Positions 9,127-18,141 are shown, counted from the first letter of the stretch. The stretch: DNA of 64,000 bases from JANNXQ01 sp038238555 (GCA_038238555.1 JBBRXP010000004.1:1-64000), one strand, 5' to 3'. The notes: generated from the sequence alone by a model not told the origin. Made by a program: numbers and translations.

Positions 9127-11046
9127 GTGAGCTCCACTCTTCTTGTCATCGCGGCCCTTTCTTACGTCGCGATTGAATTGATGCTGGGAGGATCACGCAT
9201 GGTACTGGCACTCCCGTGTTACGGGGCTCTCGCATTGGCGGCGCTTTTGAGTGCGGGGAGCCTCCCCGGTGCCGTGCTCTCCTGCCACACACGCCGCTGC
9301 TTGCTAGCGGCCGCGGTTTTCTTTGGCTACGTGATTGCTCGCGCACTTTTCTCGCCGGCCGAGTATCTCGCGCGGATCGATCTCTATATGGTCTTGGGGG
9401 GCCTGATGATCTATGTGCTCTTCACGCTCCATCTCACATCGCCCAGGCTTCGGATGACCTTTGTGATTGTGCTTCTATTGCTCGCAGTCGCCAACTGCGC
9501 GATCGGAGCAAACCAATACTTGAAGCAGAAAAACTTCATGCCTTTCGACTTCCTGCCGCGAGTGGATTACGGAAACCGCGCCAGCGGATTCTACGGCTGC
9601 CCAAATCATCTGGCTGGGTTCTTGGAAGTGGTCTTCTTCATGAGCCTGAGCGTCGCTCTTTGGAGTCAATGGCGGGTGGCTTGGAAGATTCTTGCCGGCT
9701 ATGTCGGGCTTGTTTGCACGGCGGGAATCCTCATCACCGGCAGCCGTGGCGGCTATGTCAGCACACTCACCGGTCTGGCGGTGTTTTGCGTCGTGAGTTT
9801 CCATCTGGTCGGCAGGCGTTTTCTTCTACATCCATGGCTGCTCCGGGCCGTGGCGGTGTTAGTCGCGCTCGCGCTCGCGTTTGCCGTGTATGCGATTGTT
9901 CTGAAAACCGATCTGGCCAATTACCGCGTGCAAACGGCATCGACAGACAGCTCCCTGCGCCTGCTTATGTCTCGATCGGCTCTTCAGCAATTCCTCGTCA
10001 ATCCCCTCTTTGGCACTGGCAGCGGCACCTATCTTTTTTACGGTCGCCTGTTTCGGTATCCGGAGATGCAACTCGAGACGACATGGGCGCATGACGACAT
10101 CCTTCAATTCCTCGGCGAGTACGGGATCTTGGGCGTTGCCGGATTCCTCGCCTTTCTCATCTTTCATCTTCGCACCGGCTGGAAGGCGGTCGCCGGTGCT
10201 GTCTCTGGAGCTTCGGCTACCTGGCTCAGCGGTAGCAATTCGCTCGCTCTGTCGCTTGCAGCGTTGAGCAGCGTCGCGGCGCTGCTGGTCCACTCCTTTC
10301 TGGACTTCAACCTGCATGTTCCGGCCAACACGTTGCTCATGGCGTTTGTTTTTGCGCTCCTCGCGAATCCGGGAGACTCCACTTCGCAGGAACTCGCATC
10401 GAATGGCGAAACCGCGCCGCGCTTTTCCCGCGGCGTGCGAATCATCCTGCCCCTGCTCGGCTTGTGGATGCTGGTCGGCGGCCTCCCGACGCTCCCAGCA
10501 GAATATTATGGGGAAAGGGCGCGAAAAATCCTGGTGGATGGAGCCGCCTTGCAATCGGAGCCGTCGCTCCGCAATGCCGAGTCATTTGCGACGCGGGCAT
10601 TGCAGTATGATTCCCGAAACCCGCGGCTCCACTACTACCTCGGCGAGGCGCGGGTGGCTCTTGCCGAAGTGAGTACGGACCCGCCCACCCGCGAAAGACT
10701 CTATCTGGATTCGATAGCCGCCTATCGCGATGCGCTGAAACTAACGCCGCAAGACGCCTCCCTGCACGTTCTCGCTGGCGCCTCCCTCGATTCCATCAAG
10801 CAATTCGACGAAGCCGACCCACACTTCCAGCGGGCGCTCGCACTTGATCCAAATTCGGGATTCGTCCGCTGGACCTATGCGGCTCACCTTGAGAGTGAGG
10901 GAAAGCTGGACGCCGCGGAAGCGGAGTACAAGAACTCCGCCCGCCTCGGGATGGGATGGGCGGCTTACTCCGCCATCGAGCGACTCGCAAAGGATCGAAA
11001 GGCGAAAGCCGAGACCGGCGATCCCGCCAGCAAGCCGTCGTCCTAA
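9127..11046 (+). CDS. O-antigen ligase/polymerase family membrane protein with C-terminal TPR domain
   Basis: The 639-residue protein starts at GTG. Residues 1-420 hold about 12 membrane helices and the Wzy/WaaL-type landmarks: NRASGFYGCPNHLAGFLE, ITGSRGGYVSTLTG, and a periplasmic loop containing GTGSGTYLFYGRLFRYP and TTWAHDDILQFLGEYG. Residues about 450-620 form TPR-like repeats such as YLGEARVALA and HFQRALALDPNSG. Family members polymerise or transfer lipid-linked O-units on the periplasmic face; ligase and polymerase cannot be told apart by sequence. The TPR extension is common in this phylum and may bind partner proteins. It converges with the next gene with only 4 bp between the stop codons. 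Confidence 0.88.
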   Translation: MSSTLLVIAALSYVAIELMLGGSRMVLALPCYGALALAALLSAGSLPGAVLSCHTRRCLLAAAVFFGYVIARALFSPAEYLARIDLYMVLGGLMIYVLFTLHLTSPRLRMTFVIVLLLLAVANCAIGANQYLKQKNFMPFDFLPRVDYGNRASGFYGCPNHLAGFLEVVFFMSLSVALWSQWRVAWKILAGYVGLVCTAGILITGSRGGYVSTLTGLAVFCVVSFHLVGRRFLLHPWLLRAVAVLVALALAFAVYAIVLKTDLANYRVQTASTDSSLRLLMSRSALQQFLVNPLFGTGSGTYLFYGRLFRYPEMQLETTWAHDDILQFLGEYGILGVAGFLAFLIFHLRTGWKAVAGAVSGASATWLSGSNSLALSLAALSSVAALLVHSFLDFNLHVPANTLLMAFVFALLANPGDSTSQELASNGETAPRFSRGVRIILPLLGLWMLVGGLPTLPAEYYGERARKILVDGAALQSEPSLRNAESFATRALQYDSRNPRLHYYLGEARVALAEVSTDPPTRERLYLDSIAAYRDALKLTPQDASLHVLAGASLDSIKQFDEADPHFQRALALDPNSGFVRWTYAAHLESEGKLDAAEAEYKNSARLGMGWAAYSAIERLAKDRKAKAETGDPASKPSS

Positions 11047-11050
11047 TCCG

Positions 11051-12832
11051 TTATTTAGCCTTGGCGATTAACTGCACGTCGCAGATTTCGCAGTCACCGA
11101 CGTACTGAGTCAGTTGAAACTTAAACTCGAGGATGGCCAGCGTGGTGGTGTCCAGAGCGCGGATGCCTTTCTCCCGGAAATGAACCGTGAAGGTCTTTTC
11201 CATCGTCTTCCACGCCGAGTTGCTGCCAAAGGTTACTGTCTCATTGATCTCTTCCTTGGTTTCATCCTTGATAGCTTTGGCCGAGCCGCGTTCCCCTTTC
11301 TCAAACTTGGTCGGCTTGTTTTCATTGGCTCCCAGGAGCGCCACGGTGCAGGCACCGTTCTGGATGGTTCGGCCTTTGACTTTGAAACTAAGATGATAAG
11401 TCGTCCCCGTCTTGAGCGGAAAAAGAAGTTGGCGGATAACAAATGCATCGGCTTGGTGGCTGGCCCCGGCCCACGGCGCGTCGATCGGCACCCATTCATC
11501 CAGCCAATAACGGAAGTAATCGGTCGAATACCTCCCATTGACCTCTAACTCAGTCATCTTGAAAACTTTGTTAGGAGAGGGGAAATAACCGGCCTTCAGA
11601 ACCTTTCCGCCCGTCGGGCTTGGTTCGTCGTCCACGCCGATGTAGGCGTAGAGATTGCCGCGGTTGTTTCCTGGATCGATCGTCCAATTCTCGGGAATCC
11701 GAATGTTATCGGCCCACACGTTCACGCCTTTGAGTTCCACGGGCGCGTCGAATTTCGGCTCGGTCGCGGTTCCCTTGTTGAGCGCGAGGGCGACGCGGCC
11801 ATTGGCCTTGCCGATGAGCAGATCGAAGAGGCCGTCGCCATTGTAATCGGCGGCGTGCGGCGCGACCGGCGTGCCGAGAGTTGCCAGCTTTCCGAAGGTG
11901 ACCATCGTAGCCAGCGGTAACTCCATGCCGGGCTTCCATCCGCCGGGATTGAGATACACACCTACAGTTCCTTTTCGGTCGCCGACCAGCACGTCGGGTT
12001 GCCCGTCGCCGTTCCAATCGGCAACTGTCGGCACGAGTTGTTCGCGCCCGTCGCCGTAACACAGATAGTGGCGCTGTTCTTCGGTGAACTTGGGCTCCGA
12101 ACCGCTCGATTGATTGAGCAGCACATAGACGGCATTGGCCGAGTAAGAGCCTTCGCCGATGAGTAAGTCCGGCCGTCCGTCCTTATTCCAGTCGTAAGCA
12201 CAAGGTGCGAATAGGTTACCCCAAGGCCGCTTGCTATTAGTCGGAACGCACGCCTTGGCATAGACAGCGGGTTGCGGGTAACTCGGAGCCGAAGCGTTGC
12301 CAGCGTGGTGAATCATTAGGATATCTCCGCCGTAGTTACCGTAGATCAAGTCCGGCACACCGCGGCGGTTCCAATCGAAAAGCGAAATTTTCGGGATTCC
12401 ATGAGGCCACGTCCATAGCGAGCGATCCCATTTCTCGTCCTTGGCGACGTGTGGAGGAAAGATGGGGACGGTCTCCGCATGGGTAAACTTGGGTTCCGTC
12501 TTGGTGCCCGAGTTAATGTAAGCGCGGACGATGCCCGCCGGATCCGCCGTCACCAAGTCGGGAAGCCGGTCGCCATTCACGTCCACAAAATCCACCGAGA
12601 TTGGCATCTCGAGGCCACCCACCTTGCCGCTCTCGGTGACGGCGTAAGCGGGGCGCCGATTTCCCGCGAGAAAGCCTTGGGCGTCCACGCCGTCCCAGAG
12701 GTTTTCCTCGGCCTTGAATTTCGCGAAGTCGCCGTTGACGACGACATTGCTGGTGGAGCCCTGGCCCAAGGCCGATGAGGAGAGGGCGAGAACGGCTCCG
12801 AGTGCGACGAAGAATATCGGTTGTGTTTTCAT
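11051..12832 (-). CDS. Secreted FG-GAP/VCBS repeat protein with C-terminal beta-sandwich
   Basis: The ATG at 12832 gives 593 residues with a signal peptide ending near ALSSSALGQG. At least five FG-GAP-type calcium motifs are visible: VDVNGDRLPDLV, FDWNRRGVPDLI, YDWNKDGRPDLL, ADWNGDGQPDVL and ADYNGDGLFDLL. They predict a beta-propeller at residues 35-370. The C-terminal 220 residues resemble a jelly-roll carbohydrate-binding module (TTYHLSFKVKGRTIQNG and a final strand region). It is probably an extracellular or periplasmic ligand-binding protein. The longer frame starting at 12916 runs through the heptamer repeat and lacks the signal peptide position, so it was rejected. Confidence 0.85.
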   Translation of the reverse strand: MKTQPIFFVALGAVLALSSSALGQGSTSNVVVNGDFAKFKAEENLWDGVDAQGFLAGNRRPAYAVTESGKVGGLEMPISVDFVDVNGDRLPDLVTADPAGIVRAYINSGTKTEPKFTHAETVPIFPPHVAKDEKWDRSLWTWPHGIPKISLFDWNRRGVPDLIYGNYGGDILMIHHAGNASAPSYPQPAVYAKACVPTNSKRPWGNLFAPCAYDWNKDGRPDLLIGEGSYSANAVYVLLNQSSGSEPKFTEEQRHYLCYGDGREQLVPTVADWNGDGQPDVLVGDRKGTVGVYLNPGGWKPGMELPLATMVTFGKLATLGTPVAPHAADYNGDGLFDLLIGKANGRVALALNKGTATEPKFDAPVELKGVNVWADNIRIPENWTIDPGNNRGNLYAYIGVDDEPSPTGGKVLKAGYFPSPNKVFKMTELEVNGRYSTDYFRYWLDEWVPIDAPWAGASHQADAFVIRQLLFPLKTGTTYHLSFKVKGRTIQNGACTVALLGANENKPTKFEKGERGSAKAIKDETKEEINETVTFGSNSAWKTMEKTFTVHFREKGIRALDTTTLAILEFKFQLTQYVGDCEICDVQLIAKAK

Positions 12833-12865
12833 TGAGTTATTCCTTTTCCTTTTCCTCCAATTGAA

Positions 12866-12938
12866 ATTCCAAGTTCCAAATTCCAAACAATCCGGGCAAA
12901 GAAATTTGTTTGGCATTTGGAATTTGGAGTTGGAATTT
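12866..12938. repeat. Inverted pair of heptamer arrays (ATTCCAA / TTTGGAA)
   Basis: The left arm (12866-12893) reads ATTCCAA, GTTCCAA, ATTCCAA, ACAATCC. The right arm (12909-12936) reads TTTGGCA, TTTGGAA, TTTGGAG, TTGGAAT. The arms are largely complementary, so the transcript could fold. It sits in the gap between the DUF4159 gene and the FG-GAP gene on the minus strand. Confidence 0.7.
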
Positions 12939-12948
12939 TGCCAGCCTC

Positions 12949-14256
12949 TTACATTCCCCGCGGCACATTGCGCACCTTTTCCTCCCAGCGCGTAAGCAGA
13001 TGCACGATGATGTTAGTGCCGAACTTATAAGTATCGAACAGGGCCTTCGGTTCGATGTTACGGAAGTAAAGATTGCGCCGCCACCACATCGCTTCATTCA
13101 CGGCCACCATCCGGTGCTTCTCATCCCGGCTCAGGTCGATGTTGCCTTTCTGGTCGATGCCAAACTGCCACATGTCTCCGTAGTCGTTGGCGGTGTAGAG
13201 CACGGCGATCTCCCCGCCATAACCCATGAGCGCATAAACCGGTTCATCGTAGAAATTGATCCCCGGCGGCACCGCGCGGATTTCGGGGTAATAGGCCTTG
13301 GTGAAGATGGCGTGGTTGGGCGGAAGCTTCTGCCAGCGCGGATTGAGCTCCTGCAGCACGCGGAGCATCTCCCGACGAAAGGCGATGTCGAACCGCGAGC
13401 GCTCTCCCGGGAGCGAACTGTCGCCCCAGATGCAACCGCCGCTGCGGAGGTACTCCGCGAGGTTCACCAGTTCATCGTTGGTGAGTTGAAAGTCGCGGTG
13501 GCCGGTGAACCAGATGAAGGGCGGCCTCTTCGTAAAAATTTCCTCGTTCGATAATACCAAAGGCTCTGCTTGCGGACGCGCACGGATCTTATCGCGGGAA
13601 AGTTTGCCGATCACGAAGAGCAAGTTTGGCAGACTGCCGCCTGCGATCTGATCGCCCTCCAGCCGCACCGTGGAATCCCAATCGCCCCCGCCATATTTCG
13701 CGAGGTAAGCCGTGAATTCAAACTCGCGACTCTTAAGCGGCATCCCCATGCTGCTCCTGCCGCCCTTGGCCCATGCGCCGGTGAAATTCGCGATCTTCGA
13801 GGCGATCTCTTTGCTCAGGCCGGCGCTGGCAGTCGGCGCCGGCGCTTTCAACGACTGCGAGTCGGTTTTTATTTCGAGATTGGGCGGAGCGACGGGCGCG
13901 ACGTTAAAGGTGCTCTGCGTCGGCACGTTCGTCGCGATGGCCGTGAGCGATGGCAGGCTCGACGCGCTGACCGTGGCAGAGGCGGCGGCGGAAAATTGTG
14001 TCTGTTGTTGCATCGTCGGCTGGTCCTGCTTCGGCGGGGCGACCGAAGTATCCGGAGTAAAGAGCCCGCCCGGATCGGCCTCGAAATCCGGTGGCTCCTC
14101 GTAACTCTTGATGAGCACCGTGCCGCCGAGAATCACCAGCAGGATGCAATGCACAAACGCGGAGATGGTGAAATAGCGCGCCCTTCCCAACCACAGGAAG
14201 AGCGAAGCCCGAGGAAACACGGCGGGCGAAGGGAGAGGGAGGTTTTCGACATTCAT
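12949..14256 (-). CDS. DUF4159 domain membrane-anchored protein
   Basis: A 435-residue protein. One N-terminal helix (about 31-51, ISAFVHCILLVILGGTVLI) is flanked by basic residues, like TonB-type anchors. A Pro/Gln/Ala-rich linker follows (residues 60-140), then a C-terminal DUF4159 domain. The domain shows GGDWDSTVRLEGD, LSNEEIFTKRPPFIWFTGH, LAEYLRSGGCIWGDSS and FTKAYYPEI. DUF4159 proteins occur with von Willebrand and BatA-type genes in many bacteria, but their biochemical role is unknown. The FG-GAP gene lies 116 bp downstream on the same strand. Confidence 0.85.
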   Translation of the reverse strand: MNVENLPLPSPAVFPRASLFLWLGRARYFTISAFVHCILLVILGGTVLIKSYEEPPDFEADPGGLFTPDTSVAPPKQDQPTMQQQTQFSAAASATVSASSLPSLTAIATNVPTQSTFNVAPVAPPNLEIKTDSQSLKAPAPTASAGLSKEIASKIANFTGAWAKGGRSSMGMPLKSREFEFTAYLAKYGGGDWDSTVRLEGDQIAGGSLPNLLFVIGKLSRDKIRARPQAEPLVLSNEEIFTKRPPFIWFTGHRDFQLTNDELVNLAEYLRSGGCIWGDSSLPGERSRFDIAFRREMLRVLQELNPRWQKLPPNHAIFTKAYYPEIRAVPPGINFYDEPVYALMGYGGEIAVLYTANDYGDMWQFGIDQKGNIDLSRDEKHRMVAVNEAMWWRRNLYFRNIEPKALFDTYKFGTNIIVHLLTRWEEKVRNVPRGM

Positions 14257-14681
14257 CGGGTGAAAGATGGCACACGCGCGGCAGCGATGGGAGGCTTGCG
14301 CACATAACCACTAGTTGCGAGTTGGACAAACTCAATCTCCTTCGCTCGGCGGTCGCGAAAAAGAAAGGCTTCCCTCCTCGCTCGGCTGCTCGTTCGCTTC
14401 ACGCGGCCGCGCCGGCGATCGACTTGATCGAAAATTCCCCGCCGCTCGCGCCCACTCGCGCGCTCGATTGGCGCGTGAGCCGCGACATGATCGCGCCGAT
14501 CGCGGGCAAGTGGACTTGGCTGAGCACGCGCAGCGGCCATCTCGCGGCTCTTCTTTCCTCCGGCGGCTACAGTCCTTGCCAAACATTCTTCAATAAAAGT
14601 AACGCGGACTGTCTCAAACTCTGCCGGCCGTTCGTCGTATCTTTGAAACCGCGGAGTTTCATCCTCAAACAATCCTTCAAA
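14257..14681. other. Gene-free stretch ahead of the DGPF/ECF42 block
   Basis: Open frames on both strands have shadow-like composition (Arg/Ala/Ser-rich) and no recognisable domain. The plus frame is continuous with the DGPF gene but lacks any family match before 14682. The last 100 bp are less GC-rich and carry the promoter candidate at 14610-14640. Confidence 0.5.
14610..14640 (+). promoter_or_regulatory. Speculative ECF-type promoter upstream of the first DGPF gene
   Basis: TGTCTC at 14610-14615 and CGTCGT at 14633-14638 are 17 bp apart, about 40 bp before the DGPF start. From memory, ECF42 promoters have a TGTCGA-like -35 and a CGTC-like -10. The resemblance is partial and no second copy is evident before the other DGPF gene. 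Confidence 0.25.
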
Positions 14682-15107
14682 ATGAACACTTCCAACTCCA
14701 CCTCCGAATATCTCCTTCTCTTCCGCGGCAACCAGTGGGATCGCGGCATGTCTCCCGCGCAATTGCAAAAAACCATGTCCCACTTTCTCGCATGGTTTGA
14801 ACGCCTGAGCGCGGAGGGGACGCTGAAAGCCGGTCAGCCGCTCATGGACGAAGGCCGCGTCGTCTCGGGGAAAAATGGACGCACGGTCGCCGACGGTCCA
14901 TTTGCCGAATCAAAGGAAGCCGTCGGAGGATATTTTCTGCTCACGGCGGAGAGCCTTGACGAGGCCGTCGCCATCGCGCAGCAATGCCCCATGCTCGAAT
15001 ACGGAACCGTGGTCGAAGTGCGGCCCATCGCCGCGATCTGTCCGACCTTTGAGAATGCGCGGCACCTCGAGCAAGCACTCGCGCTCGCCGATCATCGCGA
15101 CCCATGA
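14682..15107 (+). CDS. YCII-related DGPF-domain protein
   Basis: The 141-residue protein starts at the ATG at 14682; the upstream in-frame extension has no homology features. The family signature DGPF is present in RTVADGPFAESKEAVGGYF, preceded by AGQPLMDEGRVVSG. DGPF proteins belong to the YCII/dimeric alpha-beta barrel superfamily and are the typical genomic partners of ECF42 sigma factors. It opens a run of small same-strand genes and overlaps the next start by 4 bp (ATGA), indicating translational coupling. Its biochemical function is not known. Confidence 0.85.
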   Translation: MNTSNSTSEYLLLFRGNQWDRGMSPAQLQKTMSHFLAWFERLSAEGTLKAGQPLMDEGRVVSGKNGRTVADGPFAESKEAVGGYFLLTAESLDEAVAIAQQCPMLEYGTVVEVRPIAAICPTFENARHLEQALALADHRDP

Positions 15108-15673
15108 AATCCGATCCCAACCCCACCCATCGTATGATCAAACTCATCCTCATCTGCCTCGCCGCCATCGTCGTCGTACTCCTCATCGTCGTCGCACTTC
15201 AGCCGGCCGATTTCCGCATCACCCGGTCTGCGACCGTCTCCGCGCCACCGGCCGTGGTGTTTGAGCAATTCAACGACTTCCACAAATGGGACGCGTGGTC
15301 CCCGTGGGCAAAGCTCGATCCCAATGCAAAGAACACCTTCGATGGGCCGCCCACGGGTGTCGGCGCCGGCTTTGCCTGGACCGGTAACAACCAGGTGGGC
15401 GAAGGACGCATGACGATCACCGAGAGCCGGCCAAGCGAGCTCATCCTTATTAGACTCGAATTCGTGAAGCCCTTTTCCGCTACCAACATCACAGAGTTCA
15501 CCTTCCGGCCCGTGGGTAATCAAACAGCGGTATCCTGGACCATGTCGGGCAACAATCGTTTCATGGGAAAGGCGATGGGTCTGATCATGAATTGCGAGAA
15601 GATGCTCGGCGGCCAGTTTGAGAAAGGCTTTGCCAACTTGAAGGCGATCGTCGAGCAGCCTGCCAATAGCTAA
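15104..15673 (+). CDS. Membrane-anchored SRPBCC (START/Bet v1-like) family protein
   Basis: The 189-residue protein overlaps the DGPF gene by ATGA. An internal ATG at 15134 (MIKLILICLAAIV) would give a shorter form. Residues 11-32 form one hydrophobic helix. Then comes a SRPBCC domain with ATVSAPPAVVFEQFNDFHK and WDAWSPWAKLDP, and a C-terminal helix MLGGQFEKGFANLKAIVE. This layout matches polyketide-cyclase-like proteins that bind small hydrophobic ligands. Such proteins are frequent cargo beside DGPF/ECF genes. The ligand is unknown. Confidence 0.85.
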   Translation: MKSDPNPTHRMIKLILICLAAIVVVLLIVVALQPADFRITRSATVSAPPAVVFEQFNDFHKWDAWSPWAKLDPNAKNTFDGPPTGVGAGFAWTGNNQVGEGRMTITESRPSELILIRLEFVKPFSATNITEFTFRPVGNQTAVSWTMSGNNRFMGKAMGLIMNCEKMLGGQFEKGFANLKAIVEQPANS

Positions 15674-15736
15674 GTTCCCATCCATATAATCTACTAACCA
15701 ACCAACACACTGAACCGAACCTAACTCCACAATGCC

Positions 15737-16168
15737 ATGTCTAAATCAACCACATTAGTTCAACCTTATCTCTTCTTCGGCGGCCGCTGCGAGGAAGCGC
15801 TCGCATTCTATCGCACCGCCATCGGCGCCGAAACCGAGAGGCTCATGCGATACAAGGATGCCCCCGAACAGCCGCCGGCAGGGATGCTCGCCGAGGGCTA
15901 CGACAACAAGGTCATGCACGCCAGCTTTCGCGTCGGCGCGACCACACTCATGGCTTCGGATGGATGCGGCAATCCCGAGGATGCCAAGTTCAACGGCTTC
16001 TCGCTCTCAATCTCCGTGCGGACCGAGGCCGAGGCCGATCGCATTTTCGCCGCCCTCGCGGAAGGCGGCAGCGTAACGATGCCACTCGGCAAGACTTTTT
16101 GGGCGTCGAAGTTTGGCATGCTCACCGACCGCTTCGGCCTTGGCTGGATGATCAACCTCGAACCTTGA
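15737..16168 (+). CDS. VOC family protein (PhnB-like)
   Basis: The 143-residue protein is of the glyoxalase/bleomycin-resistance fold, PhnB subgroup. Motifs: QPYLFFGGRCEEALAFYR at the N-terminus, VMHASFRVGATTLMASD in the middle, and KTFWASKFGMLTDRFGLGW at the end. These positions supply the metal-site region of related enzymes, but the reaction cannot be deduced. PhnB-like proteins are common companions of DGPF genes. The next gene begins 4 bp after its stop codon. Confidence 0.88.
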   Translation: MSKSTTLVQPYLFFGGRCEEALAFYRTAIGAETERLMRYKDAPEQPPAGMLAEGYDNKVMHASFRVGATTLMASDGCGNPEDAKFNGFSLSISVRTEAEADRIFAALAEGGSVTMPLGKTFWASKFGMLTDRFGLGWMINLEP

Positions 16169-16172
16169 AGCT

Positions 16173-17333
16173 ATGAGCAACGTGCGCGTCTTAGTGGGCA
16201 CCAAGAAAGGTGCGTTTATCTTAACCGCCGATGGCAAGCGGGATAACTGGGAAGTGAGCGGCCCGCACTTTGCAGGCTGGGAGATGTATCACCTGAAAGG
16301 TTCGGCCGCGGAGCCAAACCGCATCTATGCCTCGCAGACTAGCAGTTGGTTTGGGCAAGTGATCCAGCGCTCGGATGACGGGGGCAAGACCTGGAACACC
16401 GCCGATGGCGCGCCAGTTCCCGGAGGTGTCGAGCCATCCACAGGCCGGAGTAATCGCTTCCTTTACGAGGGCGAAGCCGGCACGCACAAGTGGTACGACG
16501 GCACGCAGCATCCGTGGGAGTTCAAGCGCGTGTGGCACCTCGAGCCGTCGCTCACCGATCCTGACACCGTCTATGCCGGCGTGGAAGACGCGGCGCTTTT
16601 CAAGACCACCGACGGCGGAAAGTCATGGCACGAATTGCCCGGCCTGCGCGCCGCGAAAGGAGTGCTCTGGCAACCGGGCGCGGGAGGCATGTGTCTGCAC
16701 ACGATCCTGCTCGATCCGCGCGATGCAAAGCGCATTTTCATCGCCATCTCCGCGGCAGGCGCCTTTCGCACGGATGACGGAGGCGCAACCTGGAAGCCGA
16801 TCAATCGCGGACTCAAGTCACCTTACGAGTTACCCGATCCCGATGCGGAGGTCGGCCACTGCGTGCATCGCATCGCCTTTCACCCATCGCGCCCGGATAC
16901 CCTCTTCATGCAAAAGCATTGGGACGTCATGCGGAGCGACAACGCCGGCGATGACTGGCACGAAGTAAGTGGCAACTTACCCTCCGACTTCGGCTTCCCC
17001 ATCGACGTGCATGCGCACGAGCCGGAGACCATCTATGTGGTGCCCGTCAAGAGCGACTCCGAGCATTTTCCGCCGGAGGGAAAGCTGCGCGTCTATCGCA
17101 GTAAGTCGGGTGGTAACGAATGGGAGGCGCTGACCAAGGGTCTGCCGCAAGAAAATTGTTTCGTGAATGTGCTGCGCGATGCCATGGCCGTAGATGCTCT
17201 CGACGCGTGCGGCATCTACTTCGGCACCACCGGCGGCCAGGTCTATTGCTCCGCCGACAGCGGCGACTCATGGAAAGCCATCGTCCACGACCTGCCCGCC
17301 GTGTATTCGGTCGAAGTCCAAACGCTGCCATGA
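16173..17333 (+). CDS. BNR/Asp-box beta-propeller protein (sialidase/sortilin-like fold)
   Basis: The 386-residue protein has no signal peptide and is probably cytosolic. At least six Asp-box-like blade motifs are visible: SDDGGKTW, TTDGGKSW, TDDGGATW, SDNAGDDW, SKSGGNEW and SADSGDSW. They are spaced along the chain as in a six- or seven-bladed propeller. The catalytic arginine triad and Tyr/Glu of true sialidases are not evident, so an exo-sialidase activity should not be assumed. It is coupled by ATGA to a ThiS/MoaD-like gene. I have the impression that this pairing recurs in other bacteria, which would suggest a joint function. Confidence 0.85.
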   Translation: MSNVRVLVGTKKGAFILTADGKRDNWEVSGPHFAGWEMYHLKGSAAEPNRIYASQTSSWFGQVIQRSDDGGKTWNTADGAPVPGGVEPSTGRSNRFLYEGEAGTHKWYDGTQHPWEFKRVWHLEPSLTDPDTVYAGVEDAALFKTTDGGKSWHELPGLRAAKGVLWQPGAGGMCLHTILLDPRDAKRIFIAISAAGAFRTDDGGATWKPINRGLKSPYELPDPDAEVGHCVHRIAFHPSRPDTLFMQKHWDVMRSDNAGDDWHEVSGNLPSDFGFPIDVHAHEPETIYVVPVKSDSEHFPPEGKLRVYRSKSGGNEWEALTKGLPQENCFVNVLRDAMAVDALDACGIYFGTTGGQVYCSADSGDSWKAIVHDLPAVYSVEVQTLP

Positions 17334-17626
17334 TCCGAGTGGTGCTCCCCTATCACCTCCGCAACCTGGCGCGCGTCGGCGATGAGGTGCAGCTGGAGGT
17401 CGGAAACCCTCTCACTCTCGGCGCAGTGCTCGATGCACTGGAAGCCAGTTATCCCGTTCTGCGCGGAACCATCCGCGACCATACTACCCTGCAGCGGCGC
17501 GCTTTCCTCCGCTTTTTTGCCTGCAAAGAAGACCTTTCCCACGAGCCACCCGATACTCCGCTGCCCGATGCCATCGCCACCGGCGCCGAGCCATTGCTAA
17601 TCGTCGGAGCCATGGCGGGCGGCTGA
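17330..17626 (+). CDS. ThiS/MoaD-like beta-grasp protein
   Basis: The 98-residue protein opens MIRVVLPYHLRNLARVG and ends VGAMAGG, with the Gly-Gly C-terminus required for activation of ubiquitin-like sulfur carriers. The mid-section LTLGAVLDALEASYPVLRG matches the MoaD/ThiS helix. Its start overlaps the stop of the BNR propeller gene (ATGA). No E1-like ThiF/MoeB gene, molybdopterin synthase subunit or thiazole synthase lies in the window. It might be a sulfur carrier or a protein modifier; the sequence does not decide. Confidence 0.85.
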   Translation: MIRVVLPYHLRNLARVGDEVQLEVGNPLTLGAVLDALEASYPVLRGTIRDHTTLQRRAFLRFFACKEDLSHEPPDTPLPDAIATGAEPLLIVGAMAGG

Positions 17627-17640
17627 CCCTAACTTATCCC

Positions 17641-18102
17641 ATGCTAGACACACCACAGATAACCCGGACCACCGCTCAACTGACTGCCATCATCCACCTC
17701 ACTATTCCGCGGGATGAGATTCGGAACGTCATGGGTCCGGGCCTCAATGAACTGATGGCCGCCCTCGCCGCCCAAGGCACCGCGCCCGCTGGACCATGGT
17801 TCACGCACCATCTGAGGAGACCCTCGGAGACCTTTGATTTCGAGATCAGCGTGCCCGTCGCCGTACCCGTCGCCGCCGCGGGCCGCGTGAAGCCGAGCGC
17901 ATGGCCGGACATGAAGGTCGCGCGGACAATTTACCACGGGCCTTACGAGGGCCTCGCCGGCGCCTGGGGCGAATTCATCGACTGGATCGAGGCCAACGGG
18001 CACACGGCGACGCCAGACCTTTACGAGTGCTACGTGACGGGACCGGAGTCGACCCCCGACCCCGCCACCTGGCGCACGGAGCTCAACCAGCCACTGACCT
18101 AA
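17641..18102 (+). CDS. GyrI-like / AraC effector-binding domain protein
   Basis: The 153-residue protein matches the GyrI-like (SOUL-type) small-molecule binding domain. It has an N-terminal strand block, IRNVMGPGLNELMAALAAQG, a central FDFEISVPVAVPV, and the typical VARTIYHGPYEGLAGAWGEF followed by DLYECYVTGP. There is no DNA-binding helix-turn-helix, so it is a stand-alone ligand-binding unit. It lies 14 bp after the ThiS-like gene and is likely part of the same transcript. The ligand is unknown. Confidence 0.85.
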   Translation: MLDTPQITRTTAQLTAIIHLTIPRDEIRNVMGPGLNELMAALAAQGTAPAGPWFTHHLRRPSETFDFEISVPVAVPVAAAGRVKPSAWPDMKVARTIYHGPYEGLAGAWGEFIDWIEANGHTATPDLYECYVTGPESTPDPATWRTELNQPLT

Positions 18103-18141
18103 CGAAGGCGTGGAGCGCGGAGTCTTCTCAAGCTCCTTTTT

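Noticed and set aside
16173..17333. True exo-alpha-sialidase
   Set aside because: Asp boxes are present, but the catalytic Arg triad and Tyr/Glu nucleophile pair were not recognised, and there is no signal peptide.
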